Shown: positions 1-9,186 of the stretch, piece by piece
Layout: each line of letters begins with the position of its first letter
Position numbering within the stretch: position 1 is the stretch's first letter
Source: an uncultured Saprospiraceae bacterium
Lineage (GTDB): Bacteria > Bacteroidota > Bacteroidia > Chitinophagales > Saprospiraceae
Reading direction: 5' to 3'
Length of the DNA: 64,000 bases
Assembly (NCBI GenBank): GCA_937942435.1
Contig: CALDEM010000006.1
Span: 84,565 to 148,564, forward strand
The notes under the pieces: generated by a model
Told to the model about the DNA's origin: nothing
The model's database searches: none
Seen by the model: only the letters and a program-made list of their open reading frames with translations
Translations under genes and position numbers: made by a program

Positions 1-1
1 T

Positions 2-808
2 GGCAAAGGTGTTTTGATATTGGAAGACCAAGCAACTGCGATAACGGAGCTTAAGGCGATGCTCAGTGGCAAATTTGGAGAAGCCAGCAAGAAAGTAGTT
101 ATAGAAGAGTTTTTAGACGGTATAGAGTTTTCAGTATTTGTCCTGACAGATGGGCAGTACTACATCCTACTACCAGAGGCTAAAGACTACAAGCGCATAG
201 GAGAAGGAGACACTGGACTCAACACTGGTGGTATGGGAGCAGTCAGCCCTGTGCCATTTGTTGATCAAGATATGATTGCTAAGGTGAGAGACAGAGTGAT
301 CTTGCCTACGTTGAGTGGTCTCCAGGATCGTCAGATAGACTACAAGGGATTCATATTCTTTGGATTGATCAGTGTAAACGATGAGCCATATGTCATCGAG
401 TACAACTGTAGGATGGGAGATCCTGAGACAGAAGTTGTCCTACCAAGAGTCAAGAATGACTTCGCTAAGTTATGTACGGCTCTGTTTGAACAAGACCTTT
501 ATGAGATTGGTTTGGATAAAGATCCAAGGACAGCAGCAACCGTGATGACTGTATCTGCTGGCTATCCAGGCAGCTATGAAAAAGGTAAGAAGATCACTAT
601 AGGAGAAGCGGGTACAGCGGAAAGTATTGTATTTCATGCAGGAACTAAAGTTGAAGACAATCAAGTTGTAACCAATGGTGGTCGCGTTATAGCGGTAACT
701 TCATTGGATACGGATCATCATAAGGCAATAGCTAAATCTATGTTAAGTATAGAAAGTATTGACTTCGAAGGAAAATATTTTAGAGGAGACATAGGTTTTG
801 ATCTTTAG
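2..808 (+). CDS. purD: Phosphoribosylamine-glycine ligase (GAR synthetase), C-terminal part
   Basis: PurD joins phosphoribosylamine and glycine with ATP in the second step of purine synthesis in the cytoplasm. The frame is open to the left edge, where it reads GKGVLILED, so the gene starts outside the window and the TTG at 14 in the ORF track is not a true start. About 268 residues of a protein usually near 425 are visible. Family marks are EEFLDGIEFSVF, the loop GEGDTGLNTGGMGAVSP, and YNCRMGDPETEVVLPR, which carries metal- and ATP-binding residues of the ATP-grasp fold. The C-terminal domain follows with 'VMTVSAGYPG'. A folding-factor operon starts about 80 bases downstream; no hairpin terminator is evident between them. 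Confidence 0.95.
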   Translation, partial: GKGVLILEDQATAITELKAMLSGKFGEASKKVVIEEFLDGIEFSVFVLTDGQYYILLPEAKDYKRIGEGDTGLNTGGMGAVSPVPFVDQDMIAKVRDRVILPTLSGLQDRQIDYKGFIFFGLISVNDEPYVIEYNCRMGDPETEVVLPRVKNDFAKLCTALFEQDLYEIGLDKDPRTAATVMTVSAGYPGSYEKGKKITIGEAGTAESIVFHAGTKVEDNQVVTNGGRVIAVTSLDTDHHKAIAKSMLSIESIDFEGKYFRGDIGFDL

Positions 809-886
809 CAACTGAATTAACAATTAAGTAAAAGAGCAATGAACACAGGTGTTCATCATAGTTATAGGGCTTTCAATTATAAGTAC

Positions 887-2842
887 ATGAATCAGATTAA
901 GCTGACATTAATCCTTCTTTTGATCGGCACGACCATTGTGGCGCAAGACGATGCTCTATTTCATATAGAGAAAGATCCAGTTTCAGTATCTGAGTTTAAG
1001 TACATCTATGAGAAAAACAATCGCGATAAGGCAGACTATAGTAAGCCTAGTGTAGATGAATATCTCGATCTCTATATCAACTTCAAGCTCAAGGTACATA
1101 AGGCTCGTGAGTTAGGTTATCATAAGTCTGAGACATACCAACGAGAGTTACAGGGTTATCGATCCCAATTAGCAGACTCATATATCATCGATAAAGAAGT
1201 GATATCTCGTATGGTTGACGAGGTCTACGATAGACAAAAGCAAGACGTAGAATTAAAGCATATCCTTATATCTGTAGATCGAAAGACTTCTCCTGAACAA
1301 GAGGAACAAGCTTACAAGCATGTCTTAAAAGTAAAGAAAGCGATAGATGATGGTTTGGGTTTCGGTCGTGCAGTACTACAGTATTCTCAGGACCGTAATA
1401 GTGCAGCAGAAGGTGGAGATATAGGATTTGTTAATGCGCCACTACCTGACGGCTATATAGAGATCGAAGATGTAGCTTATGGCTTAGAGGTAGGTGATGT
1501 ATCAGATCCCATCAGAACGGATCTTGGTTATCACATCATCAAAGTGATCAGTAAAAGACCGGCACGAGGGACAATGGAAGCACAACATTTGCTCATAAGA
1601 AACAAAAGTGCAAGTGGCATCCGTCTTGCTGGAGCAAAACCAAAAGCTCAAAAAATCTATGAAAGCATCGCCAAAGGAGAGCGATCATTTGATGAGGCTA
1701 CGATTATATCATCAGAAGACAAGGACACAAAAGGCAACAAGGGCAACCTTGGCTTCTTTACAATTGGTCAGTATGAGCGCAGCTTTGAAGATGCGGCATT
1801 TGCATTAGCTAAAGATGGTGATATCTCAGAACCCGTTGAGACATCTATCGGTTGGCATATTATAAAAAGAGTAAGTAAGCGCCCTTTAGACACAAAAGAC
1901 ATCATAAGAGAGCGATTAAAAAACTCTCCAAAAAAAGGAGATAGATTTGAAAGAATAAGAGGCGATGTGGTGGACGAAATTAAAAAAGAAGCTTCATTCA
2001 AAGAAGATAAAAAACTTCTATCAGAATTTACAAATGCACTTTCATCCGACTATTATAATTATAACTGGCAGATCCCTGAGATTGAAGATAAGGCCTTAGT
2101 AACATTTGGCTCAGACCAACACATGATCAGTGACTTTATAGGTTTTGTAAAAAAGAATAGTAAAGAGAGAATGCGCGCCAAGGGTCAACTTCCTATAGAG
2201 CAATCTGTGCAAAGCATTTATAATTCTTATGTGACATCCAAGGCTATCGCATTTGCAGAAAGCAGGTTAGAAGAACGCTATCCTGAGTTTAACAATCTCA
2301 TGAGAGAGTACAAAGAAGGGATCTTGCTATTTGATATAGCTAAGGATATGATCTGGGATAAAGCATCTAAAGACACTGCTGCCATCGCAACTTTTTTCCA
2401 ATCAAATAGTGATAACTACAAATGGAAAACCCGAGCTCAACTGACAAAGTACTCCGTAAGAACGACCGAACCAGCTCAAGTAACTACAATGGTTACATAT
2501 GCAAAGGATAATAGTTCGGAGGATGTATTGGCCTTATTTAATAAAGGAAAGGAGCTTTTGATAACCAATGAGGAGACATTAGAAGAGGGCCATAAAAACT
2601 TAGAAGGCATACCAATGCAAACAGGCTATGTCTCTAAGCCTGTATATAATGACAAATTGCAAGTGACGACATTTGTGAAAATTGAAGAAGTAATACCTTC
2701 AAGAAATAAGACGCTCAAAGAAGCGAAGGGATACGTCATATCTGATTATCAAGATCAACTAGACAAAGATTGGATCGAAGAACTGAAAAAAGAATACAAA
2801 GTCAAGATCCATAATAAGCAGTTAAAACGACTATACAAGTAA
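887..2842 (+). CDS. Periplasmic peptidyl-prolyl isomerase with two PpiC (parvulin) domains
   Basis: A secreted folding factor that should catalyse prolyl isomerisation and hold unfolded outer-membrane proteins. I place the start at 887 because MNQIKLTLILLLIGTTIVAQ is a clean signal peptide; the longer ORF from 839 puts 16 polar residues in front of it. Two parvulin domains are visible: about residues 120-224 (VELKHILISVD to YHIIKVISKRP) and 229-334 (MEAQHLLIRNK to WHIIKRVSKRP), each with the GxxGF and GYHII/GWHII signatures. The rest is charged, helical and lacks a recognised domain; it may be the chaperone part. It is first of five genes packed head to tail, the next two also SurA/PpiC-like, so the operon appears dedicated to envelope protein folding. 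Client proteins are unknown. Confidence 0.88.
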   Translation: MNQIKLTLILLLIGTTIVAQDDALFHIEKDPVSVSEFKYIYEKNNRDKADYSKPSVDEYLDLYINFKLKVHKARELGYHKSETYQRELQGYRSQLADSYIIDKEVISRMVDEVYDRQKQDVELKHILISVDRKTSPEQEEQAYKHVLKVKKAIDDGLGFGRAVLQYSQDRNSAAEGGDIGFVNAPLPDGYIEIEDVAYGLEVGDVSDPIRTDLGYHIIKVISKRPARGTMEAQHLLIRNKSASGIRLAGAKPKAQKIYESIAKGERSFDEATIISSEDKDTKGNKGNLGFFTIGQYERSFEDAAFALAKDGDISEPVETSIGWHIIKRVSKRPLDTKDIIRERLKNSPKKGDRFERIRGDVVDEIKKEASFKEDKKLLSEFTNALSSDYYNYNWQIPEIEDKALVTFGSDQHMISDFIGFVKKNSKERMRAKGQLPIEQSVQSIYNSYVTSKAIAFAESRLEERYPEFNNLMREYKEGILLFDIAKDMIWDKASKDTAAIATFFQSNSDNYKWKTRAQLTKYSVRTTEPAQVTTMVTYAKDNSSEDVLALFNKGKELLITNEETLEEGHKNLEGIPMQTGYVSKPVYNDKLQVTTFVKIEEVIPSRNKTLKEAKGYVISDYQDQLDKDWIEELKKEYKVKIHNKQLKRLYK

Positions 2843-2851
2843 TAGGCACGT

Positions 2852-3709
2852 ATGACTTTATGCTCAAGCATATGGAATCGTAAAACAGCAGCTTACTTCT
2901 TCATAATTACATCACTGTTTATGAGTTGTAAGCAGCAAGAACATGTACCTGCTGATCAAGGTCGCGTATTAGCTGTAGTCGGAGAACAATCTCTCTATGA
3001 CTCAGATATAAGTCACCTGATCCATCCTAATACTAAAAATCAAGACAGTGCCTCCCTCGCCACAGCATTTATAGATCAATGGCTAAGGGATGAGCTCATG
3101 ACTAGGGAGGCCGCGAAGTACTTTACATCTGACGCTGAGATAGATCGTCTTGTAGAGGACTACAAAGCCAAGTTATTAAAGTTTAATCTAGAGGAAAAAA
3201 TCCTTAACGAAAGATATGACACGCTTGTATCCGAGGATGAATTAGCTGGTTTTTATGAGCAAATGAAAGAGCAGTTCATACTTAAAGAAAATGTGTATCG
3301 ATGCTTGTATGTGAAAATGGATAAAGGCACAGCGGGCTTAAAAGACTTTACTAATAAGTGGAAGAAAGATGATTATGGCCCAATAAAGATTTTTGCTCGT
3401 GCCTTCTCAACCGAAAGTCACATGGACACCACTCAGTGGAAGTCTTGGAGCGAGGTCGATGGATGGTATAACAAGTGGTCGACAAGTCGTATCAATCAAC
3501 AGATTAAGCAGCGACAAAATGACTCGGAGTATGAATACTTTCTTAAAATTGTGGATTCGGTGGACAAAGGAGACTTTTCTCCGTTAGAGTATATAAGACC
3601 TCAGCTTAATCGCATGTTTCTTCATAAGAGAAAACAAGAGATCATAGAAAACTATAAACAAGAGCTCTACGAAAATGCGCTCAACAATAACATCATAAAA
3701 ATATCATAG
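2852..3709 (+). CDS. SurA-N-like lipoprotein lacking a parvulin domain
   Basis: A predicted lipoprotein: the N-terminus is hydrophobic and ends in LFMSC, so Cys26 would be lipidated. The mature part opens with VLAVVGEQSLYDSDI, matching the start of SurA-type chaperone domains ('vVg...it..di'), followed by charged helices. No PpiC signature (GGxLGW or GYH) can be found, so it is likely a chaperone-only relative rather than an active isomerase. It lies nine bases after one PPIase gene and its stop overlaps by one base the GTG start of the next, implying translational coupling and joint function. The exact role is inferred from sequence style and position; no named family is certain. Confidence 0.75.
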   Translation: MTLCSSIWNRKTAAYFFIITSLFMSCKQQEHVPADQGRVLAVVGEQSLYDSDISHLIHPNTKNQDSASLATAFIDQWLRDELMTREAAKYFTSDAEIDRLVEDYKAKLLKFNLEEKILNERYDTLVSEDELAGFYEQMKEQFILKENVYRCLYVKMDKGTAGLKDFTNKWKKDDYGPIKIFARAFSTESHMDTTQWKSWSEVDGWYNKWSTSRINQQIKQRQNDSEYEYFLKIVDSVDKGDFSPLEYIRPQLNRMFLHKRKQEIIENYKQELYENALNNNIIKIS

Positions 3710-5058
3710 TGAAGAGATTATTCTATATAGCCATCATTGTAAGTCTACACATCACTTGTATGGGACAAGGCATCATACTTGAGAAAGTAGTCGCCCAAGT
3801 GGGTAGTGAAGAGATATTTTACTCTGAGGTTCAGGAGCTCTATGGATATGCAAAAGCGCAAAATCCGGAATATGATGAGAGTTTTCAGTGTCAGATTCTT
3901 GATCAACTCATATCCTCCAAGCTATTAGTCGACCAAGCTAAGATCGATAGTATATTTGTCACTGATGAAGAGCTCAACGCTCAAGTTGATAGAAGGTTAG
4001 AGTATATCTTAGGTCAGATGGGCGGAGATGAAGAGAGATTTTTAGAATACTATGGCAAGACACCTCTCGAACAAAGAGAAGAGATGCGTGAGCCAATGCG
4101 AGAGAAGTTAATCCAAGAGCGCATACAAGGTGAACTCATCCGAGATGTAGACATCACACCCAACGAAGTGATTGCATTTTATGAACAAATACCATCTGAT
4201 AGCTTGCCATTTTTACCGGCGGAAGTTGAGATAGCTGAGGTCTCGATAAAGACAATAATAAGCACTGAAGCTAAAGAGGCTGCGCTTACTAAGCTTCAAA
4301 AAGTTAGAACACGAATCATAGATGACGGAGAGAGTTTTGCTGAGTTAGCATCTTTGTTTTCAGATGATCCTGGATCAGCCCGAAACGGTGGCGAACTTGG
4401 TTGGGCTAAAAGAGGGTCTTATGTCCCAGAATTTGAAGCAATGGGATATAGCTTGAAACCTGGTGAAATATCAGAAATTATTGAAACCCAATTTGGTTAT
4501 CACTTGATGGAGCTGTTGGAAAGAAGAGGTAATAGCATCAAGCTCAGACACATACTGGTTAAGCCAGAAATAACTCAAGAGGATATAGACTATACTAAAA
4601 GACATCTTGATACTGTAAAGATGAAAATCGCAGAAGATAGTCTTGCATTTGAGCTAGCTGTCAAGAGATATGGTGATGACGATTCTCAAAGTTATTCTAA
4701 TGCTGGAAGATTATTGAATCCAGAGACTGGTGACACATTCTGGGAGACAGGACAGCTTCCTTATCAGATATACTTTGCCATTGAAAGTCTTGAAGAAGGT
4801 GGTTTGTCGGAAATAGTTGAGTTAGAAGAGCGCGGAGAAAAGCTTTTCAAATTGCTCCAACTACAAACCAGAACCAAACCACATAAAGCGAGCTTAGAAA
4901 CAGATTTTACAAAAATCAAACAATACGCAAAAGAGAGTAAGAAGAATGTCTACTTTAACAATTGGATGGAGAATAAAATAAAATCAACATTGATTGAAGT
5001 TTCTCCTAAGTACAGTACTTGTCCTAATATAACTAAGTATCAAGACGTCAAGCCTTGA
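3709..5058 (+). CDS. surA: SurA-like periplasmic chaperone/peptidyl-prolyl isomerase
   Basis: Best SurA candidate of the cluster, a periplasmic chaperone for outer-membrane beta-barrel proteins. It starts at a GTG that overlaps the previous TAG by one base. The signal peptide is MKRLFYIAIIVSLHITCMGQ, followed by the SurA N-domain (IILEKVVAQVGSEEIFYSEV). A first parvulin domain spans about residues 172-273 with NGGELGWAKRGSYVPEFE and FGYHLMEL. A second, more divergent one spans about 277-385, starting IKLRHILVKPE. The length, 449 residues, is close to E. coli SurA (428), with the same N-domain plus two parvulin domains. The second domain is probably weakly active or inactive, as in many SurA proteins; this is inference. 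A small membrane-protein gene overlaps its stop codon. Confidence 0.88.
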   Translation: MKRLFYIAIIVSLHITCMGQGIILEKVVAQVGSEEIFYSEVQELYGYAKAQNPEYDESFQCQILDQLISSKLLVDQAKIDSIFVTDEELNAQVDRRLEYILGQMGGDEERFLEYYGKTPLEQREEMREPMREKLIQERIQGELIRDVDITPNEVIAFYEQIPSDSLPFLPAEVEIAEVSIKTIISTEAKEAALTKLQKVRTRIIDDGESFAELASLFSDDPGSARNGGELGWAKRGSYVPEFEAMGYSLKPGEISEIIETQFGYHLMELLERRGNSIKLRHILVKPEITQEDIDYTKRHLDTVKMKIAEDSLAFELAVKRYGDDDSQSYSNAGRLLNPETGDTFWETGQLPYQIYFAIESLEEGGLSEIVELEERGEKLFKLLQLQTRTKPHKASLETDFTKIKQYAKESKKNVYFNNWMENKIKSTLIEVSPKYSTCPNITKYQDVKP

Positions 5059-5348
5059 CTTCTTTTAGATTGGCTGCTGCAATTATAGTTACAGTTCTAA
5101 TCATACTTTATTGGTATTTTGATGATAGCCTAAGGCCAGGTTATTCATCTATACCATCAATATCGATTGACTCAGAAGCCATAAGTGATGATCCTCTCAT
5201 CACTACTTATATACATAACTCACTGCTCAATGAAACTGGGCTCTACGGGTATTGTAATATCAATGGTCCTACCCCTCACCAAAGTACTGACTTGGATAGA
5301 GTTTCATTAGACAACATCGGAATTAAGAAAATAACTATCAACATATAA
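5055..5348 (+). CDS. Small single-pass membrane protein of unknown function
   Basis: I do not recognise this 97-residue protein. It starts with a TTG that overlaps the surA-like TGA by three bases and ends one base before the next ATG, so the spacing itself argues that it is translated. Residues about 5-21 (LAAAIIVTVLIILYWYF) form a membrane segment. The remaining 75 residues are polar, without cysteine pairs apart from one Cys near residue 67 and without charged repeats, and would face the periplasm if the N-terminus is inside. It may work with the folding factors or be an orphan. Confidence is moderate because it rests on position and the TM segment only. Confidence 0.55.
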   Translation: MTSFRLAAAIIVTVLIILYWYFDDSLRPGYSSIPSISIDSEAISDDPLITTYIHNSLLNETGLYGYCNINGPTPHQSTDLDRVSLDNIGIKKITINI

Positions 5349-5349
5349 C

Positions 5350-6093
5350 ATGAAAGGTAAAGTAGTATTTGTATCAGGAGCAGGAAGTGGAATAGGAAAA
5401 TCTACGGCACTAAAACTAGGGCAACTGGGAGCCACCCTTATTCTGACAGATATCAATGATGATAATGGAAGCAAGGTTACCCAAGAAATAATCGACAATG
5501 GAGGAGCGGCACACTACTACCACCTTGATGTTTCTAATAGAGAAGCAGTTCAGAGTTTATTTAACATTATTTCAAAAGAGCATAAGGAACTTGATATGGC
5601 TGTCAATAACGCGGGTATAGGTGGAGTGCTCGCACCAATCCACGAAGTGGATATCAAGGACTGGAACCAGATGATGGATATAAACCTGTCAGGTGTGTTT
5701 CACTGTTTGCAAGCGGAGATCCAGTTGATGTTAGCTAATCAAACTCCCGGCGCTATAGTAAATGTTGCTTCACTTGCAGGTGTCAATGGTATGCCTGCTG
5801 GCAGCCCTTACTCAGCAGCAAAACATGCAGTAATAGGACTAACAAAAAGTGTTGCCAGAGAATATGCAAAAGTTGGAATTAGAGTAAACTCAGTCTGCCC
5901 AGGATTTACAGAAACAGCCATCCTCAATGGCATTCCTGAAAGATTCTTAGACGTCAATTTGAAATATTACGTCCCGATGAATAGATTAGGCAAACCTGAA
6001 GAGATTGCAGACGCTATCGCTTGGTTACTGAGTGATCAGTCTTCATTTGTGACAGGTCATTCATTATACTTGGATGGTGGTCTTATGGCCTAA
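5350..6093 (+). CDS. Short-chain dehydrogenase/reductase (SDR)
   Basis: A cytoplasmic NAD(P)-dependent oxidoreductase of the classical SDR family (247 residues). The cofactor loop SGAGSGIG lies near residue 9, NNAG near residue 90, and the catalytic Ser-Tyr-Lys set is in NVASLAG and SPYSAAKHA. The C-terminal SFVTGHSLYLDGG is typical of FabG-like and glucose-dehydrogenase-like members. Asp at the end of strand 2 (LTDIND) suggests NAD rather than NADP. The substrate cannot be told. The gene starts one base after the small membrane protein, the last of the five-gene operon, and converges with pntB with three bases between the stops. The metabolic link to the folding factors is unclear. Confidence 0.88.
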   Translation: MKGKVVFVSGAGSGIGKSTALKLGQLGATLILTDINDDNGSKVTQEIIDNGGAAHYYHLDVSNREAVQSLFNIISKEHKELDMAVNNAGIGGVLAPIHEVDIKDWNQMMDINLSGVFHCLQAEIQLMLANQTPGAIVNVASLAGVNGMPAGSPYSAAKHAVIGLTKSVAREYAKVGIRVNSVCPGFTETAILNGIPERFLDVNLKYYVPMNRLGKPEEIADAIAWLLSDQSSFVTGHSLYLDGGLMA

Positions 6094-6096
6094 GAC

Positions 6097-7479
6097 TTAT
6101 AGATTTTTAACTTCAGACGTTAACTTCTGAATACTATCCTTAGCATCTCCAAAAAACATCTTGGTCTTCTCATGGAAGAATAGTTGATTTTGGATACCTG
6201 CATACCCAGGACTCATACTTCTTTTCATCACGATGACATGCTTAGCTTCCCAGACATTGAGTACAGGCATACCATAGATAGAACTTGAAGGGTCATCATT
6301 AGCTGCCGGGTTGACCACATCGTTGGCACCTACGATCACTACTACATCGGTACTTGGCAATGCTGCATTAGCATCATCAAGGTCGAGGAGTTTTGGATAA
6401 GGTACATCTGCTTCTGCCAATAGGACATTCATGTGTCCTGGCATCCGACCTGCAACAGGGTGTATCGCGTACTTAACATCCACTCCATTGGACTCCAAGA
6501 GATCATCGAGCTCTTTGAGGGCTTTCTGTGCCTGCGCTACAGCCAACCCATAACCAGGGACAAACATCACTGAACTAGAATAATTCAACAATATCGCTGA
6601 GTCAATTGCATTTGTGGACTTGGCCACTTGATCTCCATCGGCAGCGGCAGCTCCACCTGCAGCAGAAAATCCACCAATCAACACGTTGAATAGGGACCTA
6701 TTCATGGCTTGGCACATCAAAACCGTAAGTATAGTCCCCGATGCCCCAACTAGGATGCCACCAACCAACATAAAGTTACTTCCGTAAATAAGCCCTGCAG
6801 CTGCAGCCGATATACCCGTAAATGAGTTAAGCAAAGAAATCACAACTGGCATATCTGCACCCCCGATAGGGGCAACAAAACTCCAACCGTAAAAAAGCGA
6901 TAAGACTAAGAATCCTATTAGTAATCCAGTTGTATGACCAGCGATCACGAGATATATGAAGAACGCAACGGTCAATAATAATAGAACTTGATTTATGATA
7001 TTGTGCTTGGGCCAAGTAACCTGACTATCCCATATCTTACCATCCAGTTTTAGATAAGCAAGCATACTTCCTGTAAACGCAATAGCTCCGATCAGTAGCG
7101 CAAATAATGAGATAACTAAACCTCCTTTGTCAAGATCTTGAGTCATGATCTCTACAATGGATAATATAGCAGCACAGGCACCTCCAAGTCCATTGAATAT
7201 AGACACCATCTGAGGCATCGCTGTCATCTGAATCTTCTTAGCCGCTAACCAACCTATGATAGATCCAACGGCCATGCCTCCAACGATCCACAAATAATTG
7301 CCATCTCCTATGATGCGAGCATCTAATAAAACAGCTATTATACCCAAGCCCATCCCAAATGCAGCATAAGTATTACCCTTACGAGCTGTATCAGGAGAGC
7401 CTAACAATCTCAATCCCCATACAAACGAAACTGCTCCTATAAGATAGGCTATATCGACTAGTGTGTTTTGAATAATCAT
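6097..7479 (-). CDS. pntB: NAD(P)+ transhydrogenase, beta subunit
   Basis: Inner-membrane subunit of the proton-translocating transhydrogenase, which uses the proton gradient to make NADPH from NADH and NADP. The 460 residues match the family length. About nine membrane segments fill residues 1-270, beginning IIQNTLVDIAYLIGAVSFVWG. The C-terminal domain III binds NADP, with AVAQAQKALKELDDLLE, HPVAGRMPGHMNVLLAEA and VIVGANDVVNPAANDDP. It is the last gene of the pntAA-pntAB-pntB operon. The three-subunit split differs from the two-gene form in E. coli but is common in other bacteria. NADPH from this enzyme would support the many reductases and monooxygenases in the window. Confidence 0.96.
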   Translation of the reverse strand: MIIQNTLVDIAYLIGAVSFVWGLRLLGSPDTARKGNTYAAFGMGLGIIAVLLDARIIGDGNYLWIVGGMAVGSIIGWLAAKKIQMTAMPQMVSIFNGLGGACAAILSIVEIMTQDLDKGGLVISLFALLIGAIAFTGSMLAYLKLDGKIWDSQVTWPKHNIINQVLLLLTVAFFIYLVIAGHTTGLLIGFLVLSLFYGWSFVAPIGGADMPVVISLLNSFTGISAAAAGLIYGSNFMLVGGILVGASGTILTVLMCQAMNRSLFNVLIGGFSAAGGAAAADGDQVAKSTNAIDSAILLNYSSSVMFVPGYGLAVAQAQKALKELDDLLESNGVDVKYAIHPVAGRMPGHMNVLLAEADVPYPKLLDLDDANAALPSTDVVVIVGANDVVNPAANDDPSSSIYGMPVLNVWEAKHVIVMKRSMSPGYAGIQNQLFFHEKTKMFFGDAKDSIQKLTSEVKNL

Positions 7480-7503
7480 GATAAGTTGATTTGTGCGATG
7501 AGC

Positions 7504-7815
7504 CTACTTCTTTTTCTTCTTAAACATCTCTAACATCCGATCTGTAACTGCAAATCCTCCGACCACATTGATCATCCCTAAGGTAATCGCTATGGATCCG
7601 AGTATCAATGAAAACATATCATCAGAGGCCGATCTTCTAATTAGAATAATCGCTCCGACAATGATCACACCACTGATAGCGTTTGCTCCAGACATTAATG
7701 GCGTATGAAGTACAGTGGGCACTTTGGATATAACTTCAAATCCCAAAATAACTGTAAATATCAGAAGATAAATCATCAGCAAGTTGTCACTGATGAACTG
7801 CATAAATGACTCCAT
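7504..7815 (-). CDS. pntAB: NAD(P)+ transhydrogenase, alpha subunit membrane part
   Basis: A 103-residue protein with three to four membrane segments equal to the C-terminal membrane part of E. coli PntA. Visible marks are LLMIYLLIFTVILGFEVISKVPTVLHTPLMSGANAISGV, a strongly conserved stretch of transhydrogenase domain II, and the ending KKKK. It follows pntAA by two bases and precedes pntB by 24 bases on the minus strand. It completes the membrane domain with PntB. Confidence 0.95.
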   Translation of the reverse strand: MESFMQFISDNLLMIYLLIFTVILGFEVISKVPTVLHTPLMSGANAISGVIIVGAIILIRRSASDDMFSLILGSIAITLGMINVVGGFAVTDRMLEMFKKKKK

Positions 7816-7817
7816 AA

Positions 7818-8897
7818 CTATGCTTTTTTAGATATCAAAGATTTACTCAAGATCTCATCTTCAGAATTAAGATTGATCTTACCATCTTTTGCGATATGCT
7901 TTAGAAAATTTAAGATGTTGTTACTATATAAAGTGCTCGCATCTTGTGGCATCAGATTAGGGAGATTAGAATCTCCAATAATTGTAACGCCGTTATGATT
8001 GACTATTTTTTCATTTTGCGAAAGCGCACAGTTTCCTCCTGTAGAGGCTGCAAGATCAACGATGACTGCACCCGGCTTCATATTGTTGACTGTATCTTCT
8101 GAAACCAAGGTGGGTGCGGGTCGTCCTCTTAATTGTGCAGTTGTAATGACAATATCAGCACCTCTTGCTTTTTCTTGGATGAGCTCCGCTTGTCTTTTTT
8201 TATAATCATCTGATTGTTCAACTGCATACCCTCCTGCTCCTTTGTCGTCAGTTGCACCTTCGACTTCTACAAACTTTGCTCCCAAGCTCTGCACTTCTTC
8301 TTTAACCGCTGACCGTGTGTCAAAGGCTTCTACTATAGCACCATTACGCCGTGCCGTTGCTATGGCTTGAAGACCAGCAACACCTGCTCCAAGCACTAAT
8401 ACTTTGGATGGCTTTATGCTTCCTGCTGCTGTGATCATCATCGGAGCATATCTCGGCAATCGAGCGAGCGCACTCAGTACTGCTTGATAACCTGCTATCG
8501 ACGCCATGCTTGATAGCACATCCATGGATTGAGCAAGTGATGTCCTTGGTATCATGTCCAAGCTAAAGGCATTGACGCCTTTAGCTTCTAATCCTTTTGC
8601 GATTCGCTCATCAGTAAAAGGAGCATATTGGCAAACGAATATAGACTCTCCTTTGGCCTGTGCATATTCTTCATCAGTAATGTCTGGAGATATCTGAACG
8701 ATGACATCAGCTTTGCTTATGATCGAGGCTCTATCTGATAAGACTGTATCCTGAAAATCTTCATCACTATAAAAGGCTCCTTTAGCGATGTCAGATTCGA
8801 TCCAAACTTCGCTAAATATGGCTTTGAGTTTCGCAATATTCCCTGGTACTACAGGTGAAATATTAGTGTTCCCTTCTTTCAAAAAACCAATAACCAT
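7818..8897 (-). CDS. pntAA: NAD(P)+ transhydrogenase, alpha subunit NAD-binding part
   Basis: Cytoplasmic NAD(H)-binding domain I of transhydrogenase, related to alanine dehydrogenase. The Rossmann motif is VLVLGAGVAGLQAIATARRNGAIVEAFDTR, followed by VQSLGAKFVEVE and the mobile-loop region ITTAQLRGRPAPTLVSEDTV. Length is 359 residues, usual for the split form. It starts the operon; a TATATTTG element on the minus strand about 60 bases upstream could be its -7 box. PntAB and PntB follow at two and 24 bases. Confidence 0.95.
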   Translation of the reverse strand: MVIGFLKEGNTNISPVVPGNIAKLKAIFSEVWIESDIAKGAFYSDEDFQDTVLSDRASIISKADVIVQISPDITDEEYAQAKGESIFVCQYAPFTDERIAKGLEAKGVNAFSLDMIPRTSLAQSMDVLSSMASIAGYQAVLSALARLPRYAPMMITAAGSIKPSKVLVLGAGVAGLQAIATARRNGAIVEAFDTRSAVKEEVQSLGAKFVEVEGATDDKGAGGYAVEQSDDYKKRQAELIQEKARGADIVITTAQLRGRPAPTLVSEDTVNNMKPGAVIVDLAASTGGNCALSQNEKIVNHNGVTIIGDSNLPNLMPQDASTLYSNNILNFLKHIAKDGKINLNSEDEILSKSLISKKA

Positions 8898-8957
8898 GGT
8901 TGATCTATTAGGTTAGTTAATCAGCTAAAAATTATAATCTATTCTGCTAAAAGTGCG

Positions 8958-8965
8958 CAAATATA
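8958..8965 (-). promoter_or_regulatory. Putative -7 promoter element of the pnt operon
   Basis: On the minus strand the bases read TATATTTG, an exact match to the Bacteroidota -7 consensus TAnnTTTG. The pntAA ATG lies about 60 bases downstream. No TTG is found at the proper -33 distance, so the call rests on one element. Confidence 0.4.
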
Positions 8966-9083
8966 GACACTAAACCCAAACAGCATCATCCTCATATCAA
9001 TCAATAGTGAATCTTCGCTTTGATCAAGTTCGATAAAATAACTTAAAAATGATAAGAATAGAACTATAAAGAATCTTAAAACA

Positions 9084-9121
9084 ATAAAGCGGATCATCGT
9101 AGACTCGATGATCCGCTTTAT
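9084..9121 (-). terminator. Strong hairpin terminator after the TonB/OmpA fusion gene
   Basis: A perfect 16-bp inverted repeat (ATAAAGCGGATCATCG and its complement) with a six-base loop lies about 65 bases past the minus-strand stop at 9187. On the minus strand it is followed by TGTTTTAAG, a modest T-run. It insulates the fusion gene from the pnt operon. Confidence 0.75.
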
Positions 9122-9186
9122 AAAGCAAAGTTGGTTTATAGATCGTTGTCTAAAAAACTAGACAACATATATTCATTCTACATTAA

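Noticed and set aside
839-886. Longer N-terminus of the first PPIase gene
   Set aside because: It puts 16 polar residues before an otherwise perfect signal peptide, so the ATG at 887 is preferred.
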